DNA from: Pseudomonadota bacterium
GTDB lineage: Bacteria; Desulfobacterota; Desulfobulbia; Desulfobulbales; JAHJIY01
Length of the DNA: 64,000 nt
NCBI GenBank assembly: GCA_018823175.1
Contig: JAHJIY010000081.1
Span: 20,551-84,550, forward strand
Direction: 5' to 3'
Part shown: positions 35,264-43,946 of the stretch, piece by piece
How positions within the stretch are numbered: position 1 is the first letter of the stretch
Layout of the letters: each line of letters starts with the position of its first letter
Position numbers and translations under genes: made by a program
The notes under the pieces: generated by a model
What the model was told of the DNA's origin: nothing
Seen by the model: only the letters and a program-made list of their open reading frames with translations
The model's database searches: none

Positions 35264-35866
35264 TTATCCCATATCTTTCCGTGATTCAATGGCCCGGGAT
35301 AAAGTTAATTCATCCGCATATTTGATGTCCATCCCCATCGGTATTCCACAAGCCAACCTGCTGACCTTGACCTTTCTTCCAACCAGCCGACTGATCAAAT
35401 ATGATGCGGTGGCTTCACCAGGGACCGTTGAACTGGTGGCAATAATAATTTCTTTCACCTGCTGGCGATTAATCCGGGCCAACAAGGACTCAATCTTGAT
35501 TTCTTCCGGACCAACCCCATCCATGGGCGAAAGGACGCCATGCAGGATATGATACTGACCCTGAAAAGAACCCGTTTTTTCGATAGCCATCAGGTCTGCC
35601 GGCTCTTCCACCACACAAACCAGATCGGGATTCCTTCTCGCATCGCTACAGATCGCACAAGGATTGTCTTCGGAGAACGCGAAACAATTGTCACACAGAT
35701 GTATGGCATTATGCAGTTCGGCCAGGTCTCGCGCCAGATTCTGAGCCTCAACCGCCGGGCGCCGCAAAACATGAAGAGCCAAACGGACCGCCGTTTTTTT
35801 ACCGATACCGGGCAACCGGGAAAGATCAACAATCAACCTCTCCAAAGCCGGAGGGACGACATTCAT
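35264..35866 (-). CDS. recR: Recombination mediator protein RecR
   Basis: 200 residues, normal size. It has the helix-hairpin-helix LSRLPGIGKKTAVRLALHVL, the zinc site (CDNCFAFSEDNPCAIC, four Cys), the Toprim fold (LVCVVEEPADLMAIEKTG), and a C-terminal GIPMGMDIKYADELTLSRA. RecR with RecO and RecF loads RecA on gaps. It follows ybaB and dnaX, the conserved dnaX-ybaB-recR order. Confidence 0.96.
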   Translation of the reverse strand: MNVVPPALERLIVDLSRLPGIGKKTAVRLALHVLRRPAVEAQNLARDLAELHNAIHLCDNCFAFSEDNPCAICSDARRNPDLVCVVEEPADLMAIEKTGSFQGQYHILHGVLSPMDGVGPEEIKIESLLARINRQQVKEIIIATSSTVPGEATASYLISRLVGRKVKVSRLACGIPMGMDIKYADELTLSRAIESRKDMG

Positions 35867-35882
35867 AACAATATTTCCAGAG

Positions 35883-35978
35883 CCGGCAAAGCTGAATTAT
35901 TTTCAAGACCCCTACAAGAGATGCTCTTTACCGTACCCTCGCTTGAGGGATAATTATTCCGCTATACCCTTGAGGGAT
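35883..35978. repeat. Interspersed repeat family II, copy b
   Basis: Between recR and ybaB. CCGGCAAAGCTGAATTA then TTTTCAAGACC, CAAGAGATGCTCTTTACC (small stem AAGAG/CTCTT), CTTGAGGGATAATTATTC. Related to copies at 31361 and 38268. Confidence 0.55.
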
Positions 35979-36025
35979 GTTGACCCTCAAAAAAAACATA
36001 AACTATGTTGATTACAATAAAGGAG

Positions 36026-36337
36026 CTAGGTCAACCCGGGGATATTAAGCCCGCCCGTCAACTTGCTCATTTCCTGCTGTGCCATCTCCCGGGCCTTGCG
36101 CATGGCATCATTGACCGCCGCCATTACCAGATCCTGCAACATGGCCGGATCTTCCGGGTTTATGATCTCCCGATCAATCTTGAGTTCGACCAATTCATTC
36201 CTGCCGTTAACAATGACGGACACCATGCCGCCCCCGACCGAAGACGACACCTTCTTCGTGGCCAATTCGTTTTGCACCTGTCCCATTTTCTGCTGGAACT
36301 CCTGTGCCTGTTTCATTATCTGATTGATATCCATCAA
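36026..36337 (-). CDS. YbaB/EbfC nucleoid-associated protein
   Basis: 103 residues, typical size. It begins MDINQIMKQAQEFQQKMGQVQNELATKKV and has VSSSVGGGMVSVIVNGRNELVELKID then ETLEDLVMAAVNDAMRKAREM-like helices, the YbaB pattern. The dimer binds DNA without strong sequence preference. It lies between dnaX and recR, as is common. Confidence 0.94.
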   Translation of the reverse strand: MMDINQIMKQAQEFQQKMGQVQNELATKKVSSSVGGGMVSVIVNGRNELVELKIDREIINPEDPAMLQDLVMAAVNDAMRKAREMAQQEMSKLTGGLNIPGLT

Positions 36338-36476
36338 TTTCCCTCATCAGTAAATTTGTTTACCGCACAATCCACCGACAAACACAATGGTCATGTCCTG
36401 TCTTCTGTTTTCCATATCTTACGTGACTAAAAAGATATGTGCTACCGACAAAAGACAAAAGCAGCAGCCTAACATC

Positions 36477-38201
36477 TCACCTGCTGCGCGGTCCGGTACG
36501 AATACCTGAGACCTGGCCGCCAAATATCTCACTGGCTATCTGGACCAAGGGGTCATTGGCCAGGGACCTTCGCTCCTCGTGGGGATCATCCATTGCCTCG
36601 TCATGCTCACCACCGGTACCGCCTCCCCTGATTTTAATCTTGACGTGCATTTCCTGCTGAAAAAAATCCTGGGCAAATTCGGTGATAAACTTAATATTTT
36701 CAGACTGCTGCAAAACCATGCAATCCGAACGATCATCAAACTTCAGGACCAGATCAACCCCTTCCTGACGAACGCCGGAACAAAGCCTGATGATATGAGA
36801 CATCCACGGTTTACGATCCTTAACATACTCGACAAACTCATCCCAGTCCTGACGAACATCCCGCAGGCTGGGAGAATCAAGATCCGGTCCTGGATTATCT
36901 ACGACTGGGATCGCTTTTTTTTTTGCTTCCGGCATCATTGGCCTGGACTCGGCAACTGACAAATCGGCAACAGGTTCCGAAGAAGTAACCGATTCCACCA
37001 CCAAAGGGGCAGCCGGGAGCGCGGACGGAGCCGCTAACTTCCCGGGCCCGGCCACCTCACCATTCTTCAACAAACCATCAATCCGGCCGATCAACTCGGA
37101 AACCGGCACAATCTGGCCGGTTTGCAAGGCTTTAATAAAAGTCATTTCCAGAACCATTCTGGGGTGGGGTGAAAACTGCATTTCCTCGATACCTTTCAAT
37201 AAAATATCAAAAAAACGGTACAAGGTCTCCGCACTATTGGCCGCGGCAAAAGCCTTTAAAGTATCAAGTTCCCGATCGGAAACATCAAGCAGATTCTCCG
37301 GGTTCTTGGTGGTTTTGCAAACAATAATCGCCCTGATAAATGACAACAGGTCAGTGGTAAATCTTTTAAGATCAACCCCGGCGCCATAAATCTGTTCCAA
37401 TATTTCAAGACAGGCCGCCAACTCTCCAGCCAACAGAGCCGTGGCGAGAGAGGTGAAAACCTGCCGGTCAACCAGACCAAGAACCTCCCGAACGTCCTTG
37501 TCGGTCATGTTGTCATCGGCAAAAGAAAAAATCTGGTCCAGCAAACTCAAGCCATCCCGCACACTTCCTTCCGCCTCAAGAGCGATCAGCTCCAAAGCCG
37601 CATCCGAAATATTAACCTCCTCGGATTTGGCAATTTTACTAAAAAATGCAAAAAGATCAGCAAAAGGGATTCTTTTGAGTTCATAACGCTGGCAACGGGA
37701 AAGAATAGTCACCGGGATTTTATGCAATTCGGTAGTGGCAAACATGAAAATCACATGGTCCGGCGGCTCCTCGAGGGTCTTCAACAGAGCGTTGAAAGCC
37801 TCGGGGGTGAGCATATGCACTTCATCGATGATGATAATTTTATAATGGCCCCGGGTGGGGAGAAAACGAATATTTTCTTTTAATTCACGAATTTCCTGGA
37901 TCCCGCGATTGGAGGCGCCATCGATCTCATGCAGATCAATCGCCGTTCCGGCGGTTATCTCCAGGCAGGAGGTGCACTGGTTGCAGGGCGGATCAGGCGT
38001 TTTGGTCTCGCAGCATAGTGCCTTGGCCATAATTCTGGCCAAAGTTGTTTTGCCAACCCCCCGCACTCCGCTGAAAATCATGGCATGGGATACCCGTTGC
38101 CGGGACAACGCGTTGCGCAAAGTGCGGACCACCGCCTGCTGGCCAACAACTTGATCAAAACTCTGAGGACGATATTTTCTGGCGAGGACAAGATATGACA
38201 T
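36477..38201 (-). CDS. dnaX: DNA polymerase III subunit gamma/tau
   Basis: 574 residues. The AAA+ core has Walker A GVRGVGKTT (45-53), a four-Cys zinc site (Cys64, 73, 76, 79) and Walker B IIIDEVHML, then the SRC motif. The clamp-loader domain III extends to about 370. A flexible Ala/Pro linker (375-440) leads to the tau C-terminal domain. An A10 run at codons 426-429 (plus 36915-36924) lies in this linker. One added or lost A gives a stop within about seven codons, making a gamma-length product of about 435 residues. Tau joins clamp loader to polymerase and helicase. Confidence 0.97.
   Translation of the reverse strand: MSYLVLARKYRPQSFDQVVGQQAVVRTLRNALSRQRVSHAMIFSGVRGVGKTTLARIMAKALCCETKTPDPPCNQCTSCLEITAGTAIDLHEIDGASNRGIQEIRELKENIRFLPTRGHYKIIIIDEVHMLTPEAFNALLKTLEEPPDHVIFMFATTELHKIPVTILSRCQRYELKRIPFADLFAFFSKIAKSEEVNISDAALELIALEAEGSVRDGLSLLDQIFSFADDNMTDKDVREVLGLVDRQVFTSLATALLAGELAACLEILEQIYGAGVDLKRFTTDLLSFIRAIIVCKTTKNPENLLDVSDRELDTLKAFAAANSAETLYRFFDILLKGIEEMQFSPHPRMVLEMTFIKALQTGQIVPVSELIGRIDGLLKNGEVAGPGKLAAPSALPAAPLVVESVTSSEPVADLSVAESRPMMPEAKKKAIPVVDNPGPDLDSPSLRDVRQDWDEFVEYVKDRKPWMSHIIRLCSGVRQEGVDLVLKFDDRSDCMVLQQSENIKFITEFAQDFFQQEMHVKIKIRGGGTGGEHDEAMDDPHEERRSLANDPLVQIASEIFGGQVSGIRTGPRSR
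36915..36924 (-). promoter_or_regulatory. A10 slippery tract inside dnaX (candidate tau/gamma switch)
   Basis: Ten consecutive A on the coding strand (GCAAAAAAAAAAGCG). Eleven A reads AGC GAT CCC AGT CGT AGA TAA; nine A reads AAG CGA TCC CAG TCG TAG. Both frames close at once, as needed to make gamma by slippage. Thermus thermophilus makes gamma by transcriptional slippage at an A-run in dnaX. Confidence 0.7.
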
Positions 38202-38267
38202 TGAGGTACCTTGTAGATCGAAAAGCCAATAAAAAATCCTGATCCAGCAAATCCGAATTATTAATTA

Positions 38268-38325
38268 TTCACCCGTAAAGAGTGCTCTTGCAGCACCCCT
38301 TGCAGTGAAAATCCAGACCGTTTAC
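38268..38325. repeat. Interspersed repeat family II, copy c (inverted)
   Basis: Plus strand carries CCGTAAAGAGTGCTCTTGCAG, which reads on the minus strand as CTGCAAGAGCACTCTTTACGG and matches copy b CAAGAGATGCTCTTTACC. It lies upstream of dnaX. Confidence 0.45.
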
Positions 38326-38530
38326 AACATCTACACGCTCAACCCCCAAGACACAGGATAAACAATAATATATTTTACCAAATGGGGATCAAAAGAAACA
38401 ACAGGTTGAAATAAACCAGATAACGAGAACAAGGGCAATCGCTAAGCAGTGAATAACTTTATTTTCTTCACCTTTCCCGCCCCATAAAAAACAGGCCTTC
38501 CCTTAGAGCAACCCCGGGCTTTAAAAAATG

Positions 38531-38630
38531 ATAGCCGGGCACCCTGCAACACATAAAGGAAATCGCTACCGTTGCTTCCTTCCGGACCTGGCGGAGTTCG
38601 CGAGCCTTTATTGCGCAGGACCCGGCTATC
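38531..38630 (-). ncRNA. ffs: Signal recognition particle 4.5S RNA
   Basis: About 100 nt on the minus strand. The apical loop region reads CCGGAAGGAAGCAACGGTAG, the SRP RNA signature with a GGAA tetraloop and the internal loops that bind Ffh. The ends GATAGCCGGG and CCCGGCTATC pair, and ATTTTTTAA follows on the minus strand as a terminator. The small bacterial form lacks the Alu domain. Confidence 0.95.
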
Positions 38631-38679
38631 AAACTGCAGAAACTATACGACAGAGTTTTCACAAATCTGTCAAAAAAAA

Positions 38680-38767
<88 letters not shown>

Positions 38768-38811
38768 GGTGAATCTATAATCTGCCGGATCAATATGAGT
38801 GATCCGGCCAG

Positions 38812-39261
38812 CTAATCTCTTTTACTCCTGAAAAACTCCCGCAGCAAGGCACTACTCTCTGCGGCCAACAATCCTGATTTTACGCGTAGTTCATGATTCA
38901 ACAGACCATCGGAACCGATCTGATAACGGCTAACCAAAGCCCCGGTTTTGGGGTCCAGCGCCCCGAACACCACCTGTTCGATTCTGGCGTGAATCATGGC
39001 GCCGACACACATGACACAAGGCTCCAAGGTTACATAGAGGGTGCAACCTGTCAAGCGATAGTTGCCAAGCTTGCCAGCAGCCTTCCGCAATACCTGCATC
39101 TCGGCATGGGCGCTTGGATCGTTCAACTCAATACTGCGATTACCATCCCGGGCCAGAATCACGCCGCCGGAATCAAGTAATACCGCTCCGACCGGAACTT
39201 CCCCGCGTTGAGCGGCCTTATGGGCCTCGTCCAAGGCGTATGCCATGTAATGGATCGTCAT
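38812..39261 (-). CDS. tadA: tRNA-specific adenosine deaminase
   Basis: 149 residues. The deaminase signature is complete: HAEM with His52 and catalytic Glu54, and PCVMC with Cys82 and Cys85 as zinc ligands. The N-terminus has MAYALDEAHKAAQRGEVPVGAVLL. TadA deaminates A34 to inosine in tRNA-Arg(ACG). Size and motifs are standard. It is upstream of tRNA-Ser and ffs, a common neighbourhood. Confidence 0.95.
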   Translation of the reverse strand: MTIHYMAYALDEAHKAAQRGEVPVGAVLLDSGGVILARDGNRSIELNDPSAHAEMQVLRKAAGKLGNYRLTGCTLYVTLEPCVMCVGAMIHARIEQVVFGALDPKTGALVSRYQIGSDGLLNHELRVKSGLLAAESSALLREFFRSKRD

Positions 39262-39412
39262 TTATGCTTAATCCAGTCAATGGCTGAATTGAAGGATGAT
39301 GAATATATCAGAAAAGATTTAAAATGCAACAACAGGGTCTCAAGTTCGTAATAAAAATATTGGAGTCGTAAAAACAGGTTAATTTCACTCAGGTTAAATC
39401 AAGTGAATTCTC

Positions 39413-40333
39413 CTAGACCTCATCACCCTCTTTTTTCTGGCGACGGGCGTAATTGGCAGCCTCTAGTCCAGCCACACAACCTTCCCCTACCGCCTTTGCC
39501 ATCTGATAAGGATGGCCGCAAATATCGCCGGCCGCAAAGATACCACCGACATTGGTCGCCTGTTTTTTGTCGGTTTGAATGTGGGTAAAGGTCTCGGTAT
39601 CGAGTTGAACGCCAAGATTTACCGCCAGTTCCATCGCCCCTTTAGCCCCTAATTCCACAAAAACTCCTTCAACCTCCAGAGTGGTATTGTCCTCCAGCAT
39701 AATTCCGGTAACCGCGTTTTCGCCTATGATCTCACCAACCCAGGCCCCTTCCTTCAACTGCACCTTGCTCTGGCTTAGCTTCTGCCGCAACTCCTCGGTA
39801 ACCGACAACTCTTTGGCGATCAGATAAACCTCCGAGGCATATCCGGTAAGGGTAAGGGCCCCGTCCACCGCTGCGCTCTCATTACCAACCACCGCGACCT
39901 TGGCGTTACGAAAGAAGTTGGCGTCACAGTCAACACAATAACTAACCCCGCGTCCAACCAGTTCCTTTTCGCCCTTGACCTTGAGCTTTTTACGGGAGGT
40001 GCCGGTGGCGATAATAATAGTCCGCGCCAAATGTTTTTTACTTTCACTTTTGACCATGAAAAGCCCGTCCTGCTGCTCAATCTGCATGACGTCCTCCGGT
40101 AGCAGCACAGCCCCGAATCTCCCGGCCTGGCCCAGAGCCACCCGCATAAGTTCACTGCCTTCGGTCACCCCGTCAACACAAAGATAGTTTTCAACATGGG
40201 CCTGATAAATGCTGCTGCGCTCGGCCCGACCCAGAACAACAACCGAGGCCTTTTTCCTGACTGCATGCACTGCGGCCTGCAGACCGGCCGGCCCCGCCCC
40301 GATGATCAAAACATCCGTAATATTTTCAGTCAT
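39413..40333 (-). CDS. Thioredoxin-reductase-like FAD/NAD(P) oxidoreductase
   Basis: About 306 residues from the ATG at 40333, chosen because AGAGGG sits 7 nt upstream. FAD-binding GAGPAGLQAAVHA is at the N-terminus, redox CVDCDANFF (Cys133, Cys136) in the middle and the NAD(P)-binding VAVVGNESAAVDGAL next, ending with FAAGDICGHPYQMAKAVGEG. This is the thioredoxin reductase fold with CxxC. The electron partner could be a thioredoxin-like protein such as the one at 41.9 kb. The substrate is not established. Confidence 0.8.
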   Translation of the reverse strand: MTENITDVLIIGAGPAGLQAAVHAVRKKASVVVLGRAERSSIYQAHVENYLCVDGVTEGSELMRVALGQAGRFGAVLLPEDVMQIEQQDGLFMVKSESKKHLARTIIIATGTSRKKLKVKGEKELVGRGVSYCVDCDANFFRNAKVAVVGNESAAVDGALTLTGYASEVYLIAKELSVTEELRQKLSQSKVQLKEGAWVGEIIGENAVTGIMLEDNTTLEVEGVFVELGAKGAMELAVNLGVQLDTETFTHIQTDKKQATNVGGIFAAGDICGHPYQMAKAVGEGCVAGLEAANYARRQKKEGDEV

Positions 40334-40547
40334 CTGTTTCCCTCTGACGGCATTATCTGACGGCATTAATGGATTAAAGATCATGCCGATGATTATTTAG
40401 AACCAATCTCAAAAATCGTTATTATTTGTTCCCCTATTTTATAAGCACAAATAACAAAAAGGCAACACGATTAACTCTATTCTTTCCTGAGTCTATCTCA
40501 AATAAGCCATAGACAGCCCGGCGCAAACTTTATAATATCCGGGCCAA

Positions 40548-41861
40548 ATGAAATTTATCGCCGACCTCCATATCCATTCCCCTTTTTCCCGGGCCACCAG
40601 CAAGGAAAGCACCTTGCCCGGACTTTTTTCCTGGGCCCAAGTAAAAGGGATTAATCTAATCGGTACCGGTGACTGCACTCATCCGGGCTGGTTTCGCCAC
40701 CTGCGCGACCACCTGACCCCGGCGGAACCGGGCCTGTTTAAACTGAAAAACGACAAAGTCCCTGCCGCCCTGCCCAATACCAACCCGGCAGCCCTCGACA
40801 TCCGCTTTATGCTGAGCGCCGAGATCAGCAGCATCTACAAACGACATGACAGGGTCCGCAAGGTACACAACATCATCTACCTCCCGGATTTCGAGTCGGC
40901 CGCCAGACTAAACACCAAACTTGCCGCCATCGGCAACCTGGAATCCGATGGTCGGCCGATTCTCGGCCTCGACGCCCACGATCTTCTGGAAATCATGCTG
41001 ACCACCGCGCCTGATGGCTTCCTGGTCCCGGCCCACATCTGGACCCCATGGTTTTCCCTGTTCGGATCAAAATCCGGTTTTGACCTGATTGAAGATTGCT
41101 TCGGCGATCTCAGCGCCCATATCTTCGCCCTTGAAACCGGCCTGTCTTCCGATCCCGCCATGAACCGGCTCATCTCATCCCTGGACCGTTTCGCCCTGCT
41201 CTCAAATTCCGATTGTCACTCACCTGCCAAACTGGGAAGAGAGGCCAATATTTTCAACACCGATCTTGATTATTTTTCAATCAGACAAGCCCTGCGGGAC
41301 AACAACAGGCGCACCTTTCCGGCAACCATTGAGTTTTTCCCCGAAGAAGGCAAGTACCATCTGGATGGCCATCGCAAATGCGATGTCTGCCTGGACCCGG
41401 CCCAGACCGATAGTCTAAAAGATATCTGCCCCGTGTGCCAAAGACCCCTGACCATCGGTGTCCTGCACCGGATAAGGGAACTGGCCGACCGAGACGAACC
41501 GGTGTTTCCGGAAAATGCCCCGGAATTTTACAGCTTCATTCCCCTGCCCGAGGTTTTGGCCGAAATAATGAACCTGGGTCCGGCCACCAAAGGAGTGAAA
41601 AATCTCTACTGCCGAGTAATCGCCAAATTCGGCTCCGAATTCAACTTGTTTATGCATACCCCAATTGAAGAAATCAACCAGCTATCTCCGGTCCTCGGCG
41701 AAGCAATGAAAAGGATCCGTAGCGGCAGGGTAATCCGCCAGGCAGGATTTGACGGCGAATTTGGCGTGATCAAAGTGTTTAAAAAAGGAGAACTGGACCG
41801 CCTGTCCGGCAAGGCCGGCTTTTTTGCCGACTCCACCATCAGAAGAAAGGTGAAACAATAG
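40548..41861 (+). CDS. Endonuclease Q-type PHP-domain nuclease
   Basis: 437 residues. The PHP fold begins FIADLHIHSPFSRATS (Asp6, His8, His10) with later ISNSDCHS-like and DAHDLLE segments, and a zinc ribbon CDVCLDPAQ then CPVCQRPL (about 280-310). This is the EndoQ family, which in archaea and some bacteria cuts DNA 5' of deaminated bases such as hypoxanthine and uracil. It probably protects the chromosome from base deamination. The gene directly downstream starts next to its stop codon (TAGATG). Confidence 0.85.
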   Translation: MKFIADLHIHSPFSRATSKESTLPGLFSWAQVKGINLIGTGDCTHPGWFRHLRDHLTPAEPGLFKLKNDKVPAALPNTNPAALDIRFMLSAEISSIYKRHDRVRKVHNIIYLPDFESAARLNTKLAAIGNLESDGRPILGLDAHDLLEIMLTTAPDGFLVPAHIWTPWFSLFGSKSGFDLIEDCFGDLSAHIFALETGLSSDPAMNRLISSLDRFALLSNSDCHSPAKLGREANIFNTDLDYFSIRQALRDNNRRTFPATIEFFPEEGKYHLDGHRKCDVCLDPAQTDSLKDICPVCQRPLTIGVLHRIRELADRDEPVFPENAPEFYSFIPLPEVLAEIMNLGPATKGVKNLYCRVIAKFGSEFNLFMHTPIEEINQLSPVLGEAMKRIRSGRVIRQAGFDGEFGVIKVFKKGELDRLSGKAGFFADSTIRRKVKQ

Positions 41862-42353
41862 ATGAACGACGACACCCCTCTGCAAAGAACACTCAAGATA
41901 GGATCGGTCAGCGTCGGCCTGGTTGGCCTTGACCTGGCCTTCAGCCATGTTCTCAATATGAGAATAAGCGACCAGGAAGCGGTTGACTATCTTTTTACGG
42001 AAATAAGCCGCCAAAATTATATCCCGGACCCGGCCGCCACCAACTACCGTCAGGCCTTACTCGCTGAATACAACCGGATTCGGGGGATGACCGTCCAGCG
42101 CAAGGAAGGGCTTAATATCCGCATCCTGGGCCCGGGCTGCGTCAGTTGCAACCGGCTTAACACCATGCTGATTGACATCATGCAGAAACTCGATATTGCC
42201 GCCGATATCGAGCAGGTCCACGACCTGGATGAAATATGGCGCTACGGGGTCCTCAACACTCCGGCCCTGATCATCAATGATGAGATTAAATGCGCCGGCC
42301 GGATGCCAACCCCGGCCGATATTGAGCAATGGATAAAAGAGTCTCTTACTTAA
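41862..42353 (+). CDS. Thioredoxin-like protein with N-terminal extension
   Basis: 163 residues. The C-terminal part (85-163) is a thioredoxin_3-type fold: LNIRILGPGCVSCNRLN with Cys93 and Cys96, and TPALIINDEI with the cis-Pro. The N-terminal 80 residues (MNDDTPLQRTLKIGSVSVGLVG.., YPDPAATNYRQALLAEYNRIRG) are a different domain that I do not recognise. The ATG starts directly at the end of the EndoQ gene. Such proteins act as small disulfide oxidoreductases in anaerobes. Confidence 0.7.
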   Translation: MNDDTPLQRTLKIGSVSVGLVGLDLAFSHVLNMRISDQEAVDYLFTEISRQNYIPDPAATNYRQALLAEYNRIRGMTVQRKEGLNIRILGPGCVSCNRLNTMLIDIMQKLDIAADIEQVHDLDEIWRYGVLNTPALIINDEIKCAGRMPTPADIEQWIKESLT

Positions 42354-42431
42354 TCACAAAAAAACCCTCAGCTTTTTCCGCTTCAGCAAAAACCGTTCTT
42401 CATGGTTGAGACAGTCTATTGCCGGTCAAAA

Positions 42432-43064
42432 TTACACCGCATCAGGATAAGGAAACTCCGGATCATCCAGCAGCTTGGCCATCCGCTGCTTTTTCTCGGT
42501 TTTCCGGTCATGAAAATCAACCAGCTCCTCAATAATCATCAACGCCTTTTCCTCATCCACTCCCCGGACGATTCTGCGGCCTATCTTCGGAGTGGGTCCG
42601 CCCTTGCCCCCGGCATAAATATCAAACCCGACCCTGGTGGCGACCAGCCCGATATCAGTCAGCATCGCGTCAGAACAGACCGCCGGACAACCGGATATCG
42701 CGATCTTAAACTTGGGTTTCACGTTTTCCCGTCCCTTGAACCGGTCCAGGATTTTCCGGGACAGATCCATGGTATCAATAATTCCCAGATTGCAGCTCCG
42801 GCTGCCAATACAGATTTTGGGCAGAGGAAATTTGCCAGGCCCCTTAAACTCAGCCCCTACTGCGGCCAGTTCGGACTTGATCGGACCCAGGTCCTTTTCA
42901 TCCACACCGTACAACCTTAAATTCTGAACGGTGGACAAATAGATACCAAAGCGATATCTGGCACACAACTCATTGACTTTGTGCAAAATTGCCAACGGCA
43001 ATTCCCCGCCCGGCAACAGGATAGTAAGGGATGATTTCTTTTTGAGATCTTCAATGCTTGCCAT
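42432..43064 (-). CDS. Assimilatory-type (low-spin) sulfite reductase, small sirohaem protein
   Basis: About 210 residues from the ATG at 43064, with GGAG upstream; a longer start at 43118 is possible. The sirohaem/4Fe-4S motif is complete: Cys85 and Cys91 (CIGSRSC), Cys126 and Cys130 (GCPAVC). It continues GFDIYAGGKGGPTPKIGRR. The size matches the single-subunit low-spin sulfite reductases of sulfate reducers and methanogens, not the large dissimilatory or NirA types. It would reduce sulfite to sulfide for assimilation or detoxification. Confidence 0.8.
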   Translation of the reverse strand: MASIEDLKKKSSLTILLPGGELPLAILHKVNELCARYRFGIYLSTVQNLRLYGVDEKDLGPIKSELAAVGAEFKGPGKFPLPKICIGSRSCNLGIIDTMDLSRKILDRFKGRENVKPKFKIAISGCPAVCSDAMLTDIGLVATRVGFDIYAGGKGGPTPKIGRRIVRGVDEEKALMIIEELVDFHDRKTEKKQRMAKLLDDPEFPYPDAV

Positions 43065-43273
43065 TTCTAAAATACTCCTGAAAAAATTATCTTTTGGGGT
43101 AGACGATGAAACAATCATAATTAATAAATATATTCGTAATTTACCGAATTAAATTTTTACCCGGACAACAAATTTAACAATATATACTTTTTCACAAGAA
43201 TTTGCTGGCTGATTCCTTTGACAAAGGTTAAAAATCTATTTCAAAATATCATCTGATCTCCAGGAGAATATCA

Positions 43274-43699
43274 ATGGGAAACTACTCAAACAACCCCTAT
43301 GGCGCCGATGACCGTGCCAGCCGTGGAATTGATCGCAAACGTGAACAGGAAAGAAGGTATATGTTGCAAATGTCTTACAAAAACGCAGACGAACTGGCAA
43401 TGAAACTTGTCCAACGCCTGCTGGACAAACACATCATTGAAACTACTTCCGAAAGCACGATCAGGGATCTCTTCAGCGACCTGCTGAAACGAATTTCCAA
43501 CATGGAGGAATTCGATATTCAATTCAAGATTTCTCCCCTCCGATCTTTAATCGCCAACGCCAATTTCATCAGCCTGTATTTAACCCAGTACATCACGGAA
43601 GACCTGATTGATCATGATAAAATCCAGGACATCTATGGTGACGATCAGGATATATACCAGGCCGTGGATTCAATTATGTCGGCAATTCGGCCGAGTTAA
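43274..43699 (+). CDS. Unknown soluble protein
   Basis: 141 residues, charged and helical, starting MGNYSNNPYGADDRASRGIDRKREQERRY. No signal, membrane segment or known motif is seen. A clear AGGAGA site lies before the ATG. Acidic helices (QIKISPLRSL, EDLIDHDKIQDIYGDDQDIYQAVDSI) suggest a protein-binding role. Function unknown. Confidence 0.55.
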   Translation: MGNYSNNPYGADDRASRGIDRKREQERRYMLQMSYKNADELAMKLVQRLLDKHIIETTSESTIRDLFSDLLKRISNMEEFDIQFKISPLRSLIANANFISLYLTQYITEDLIDHDKIQDIYGDDQDIYQAVDSIMSAIRPS

Positions 43700-43742
43700 C
43701 TGATTACACCAGAATAAACAGATTCCCGAAACATCCACCGAG

Positions 43743-43836
43743 ATTTATAGCTGAGTTGAGTCGCTAATCAACTCAAACCGATAAGCGAGTTCACCAGACA
43801 TCTAGACTTATGCGCCCACAGGAAGTGCCCTTGTGG
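43743..43836 (+). repeat. Interspersed palindromic repeat family I (REP-like)
   Basis: TATAGCTGAGTTGAGTCG then CTCAAACCGATAAGCGAG and later ACTTATGCGCCCACAGGAAG. GAGTTGA pairs with TCAACTC, CGATAAG with CTTATGCG, and CCACA with TGTGG. The opening 21 bases are identical to the copy at 54541-54650. It fills the gap before the radical SAM gene. Confidence 0.7.
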
Positions 43837-43946
43837 TTAAAATATTTAATTATCACTATTCACCTTTTTGAATTTTCATACATACCATCAGTCCAGCAAA
43901 AATCCTGTAGCCTTACGAGTAACGACCAGCATTAAATATATCAATC

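Noticed and set aside
36477..38201. E. coli-type ribosomal frameshift signal in dnaX
   Set aside because: No A AAA AAG heptamer with a following stem-loop was found; the A10 run fits transcriptional slippage better.
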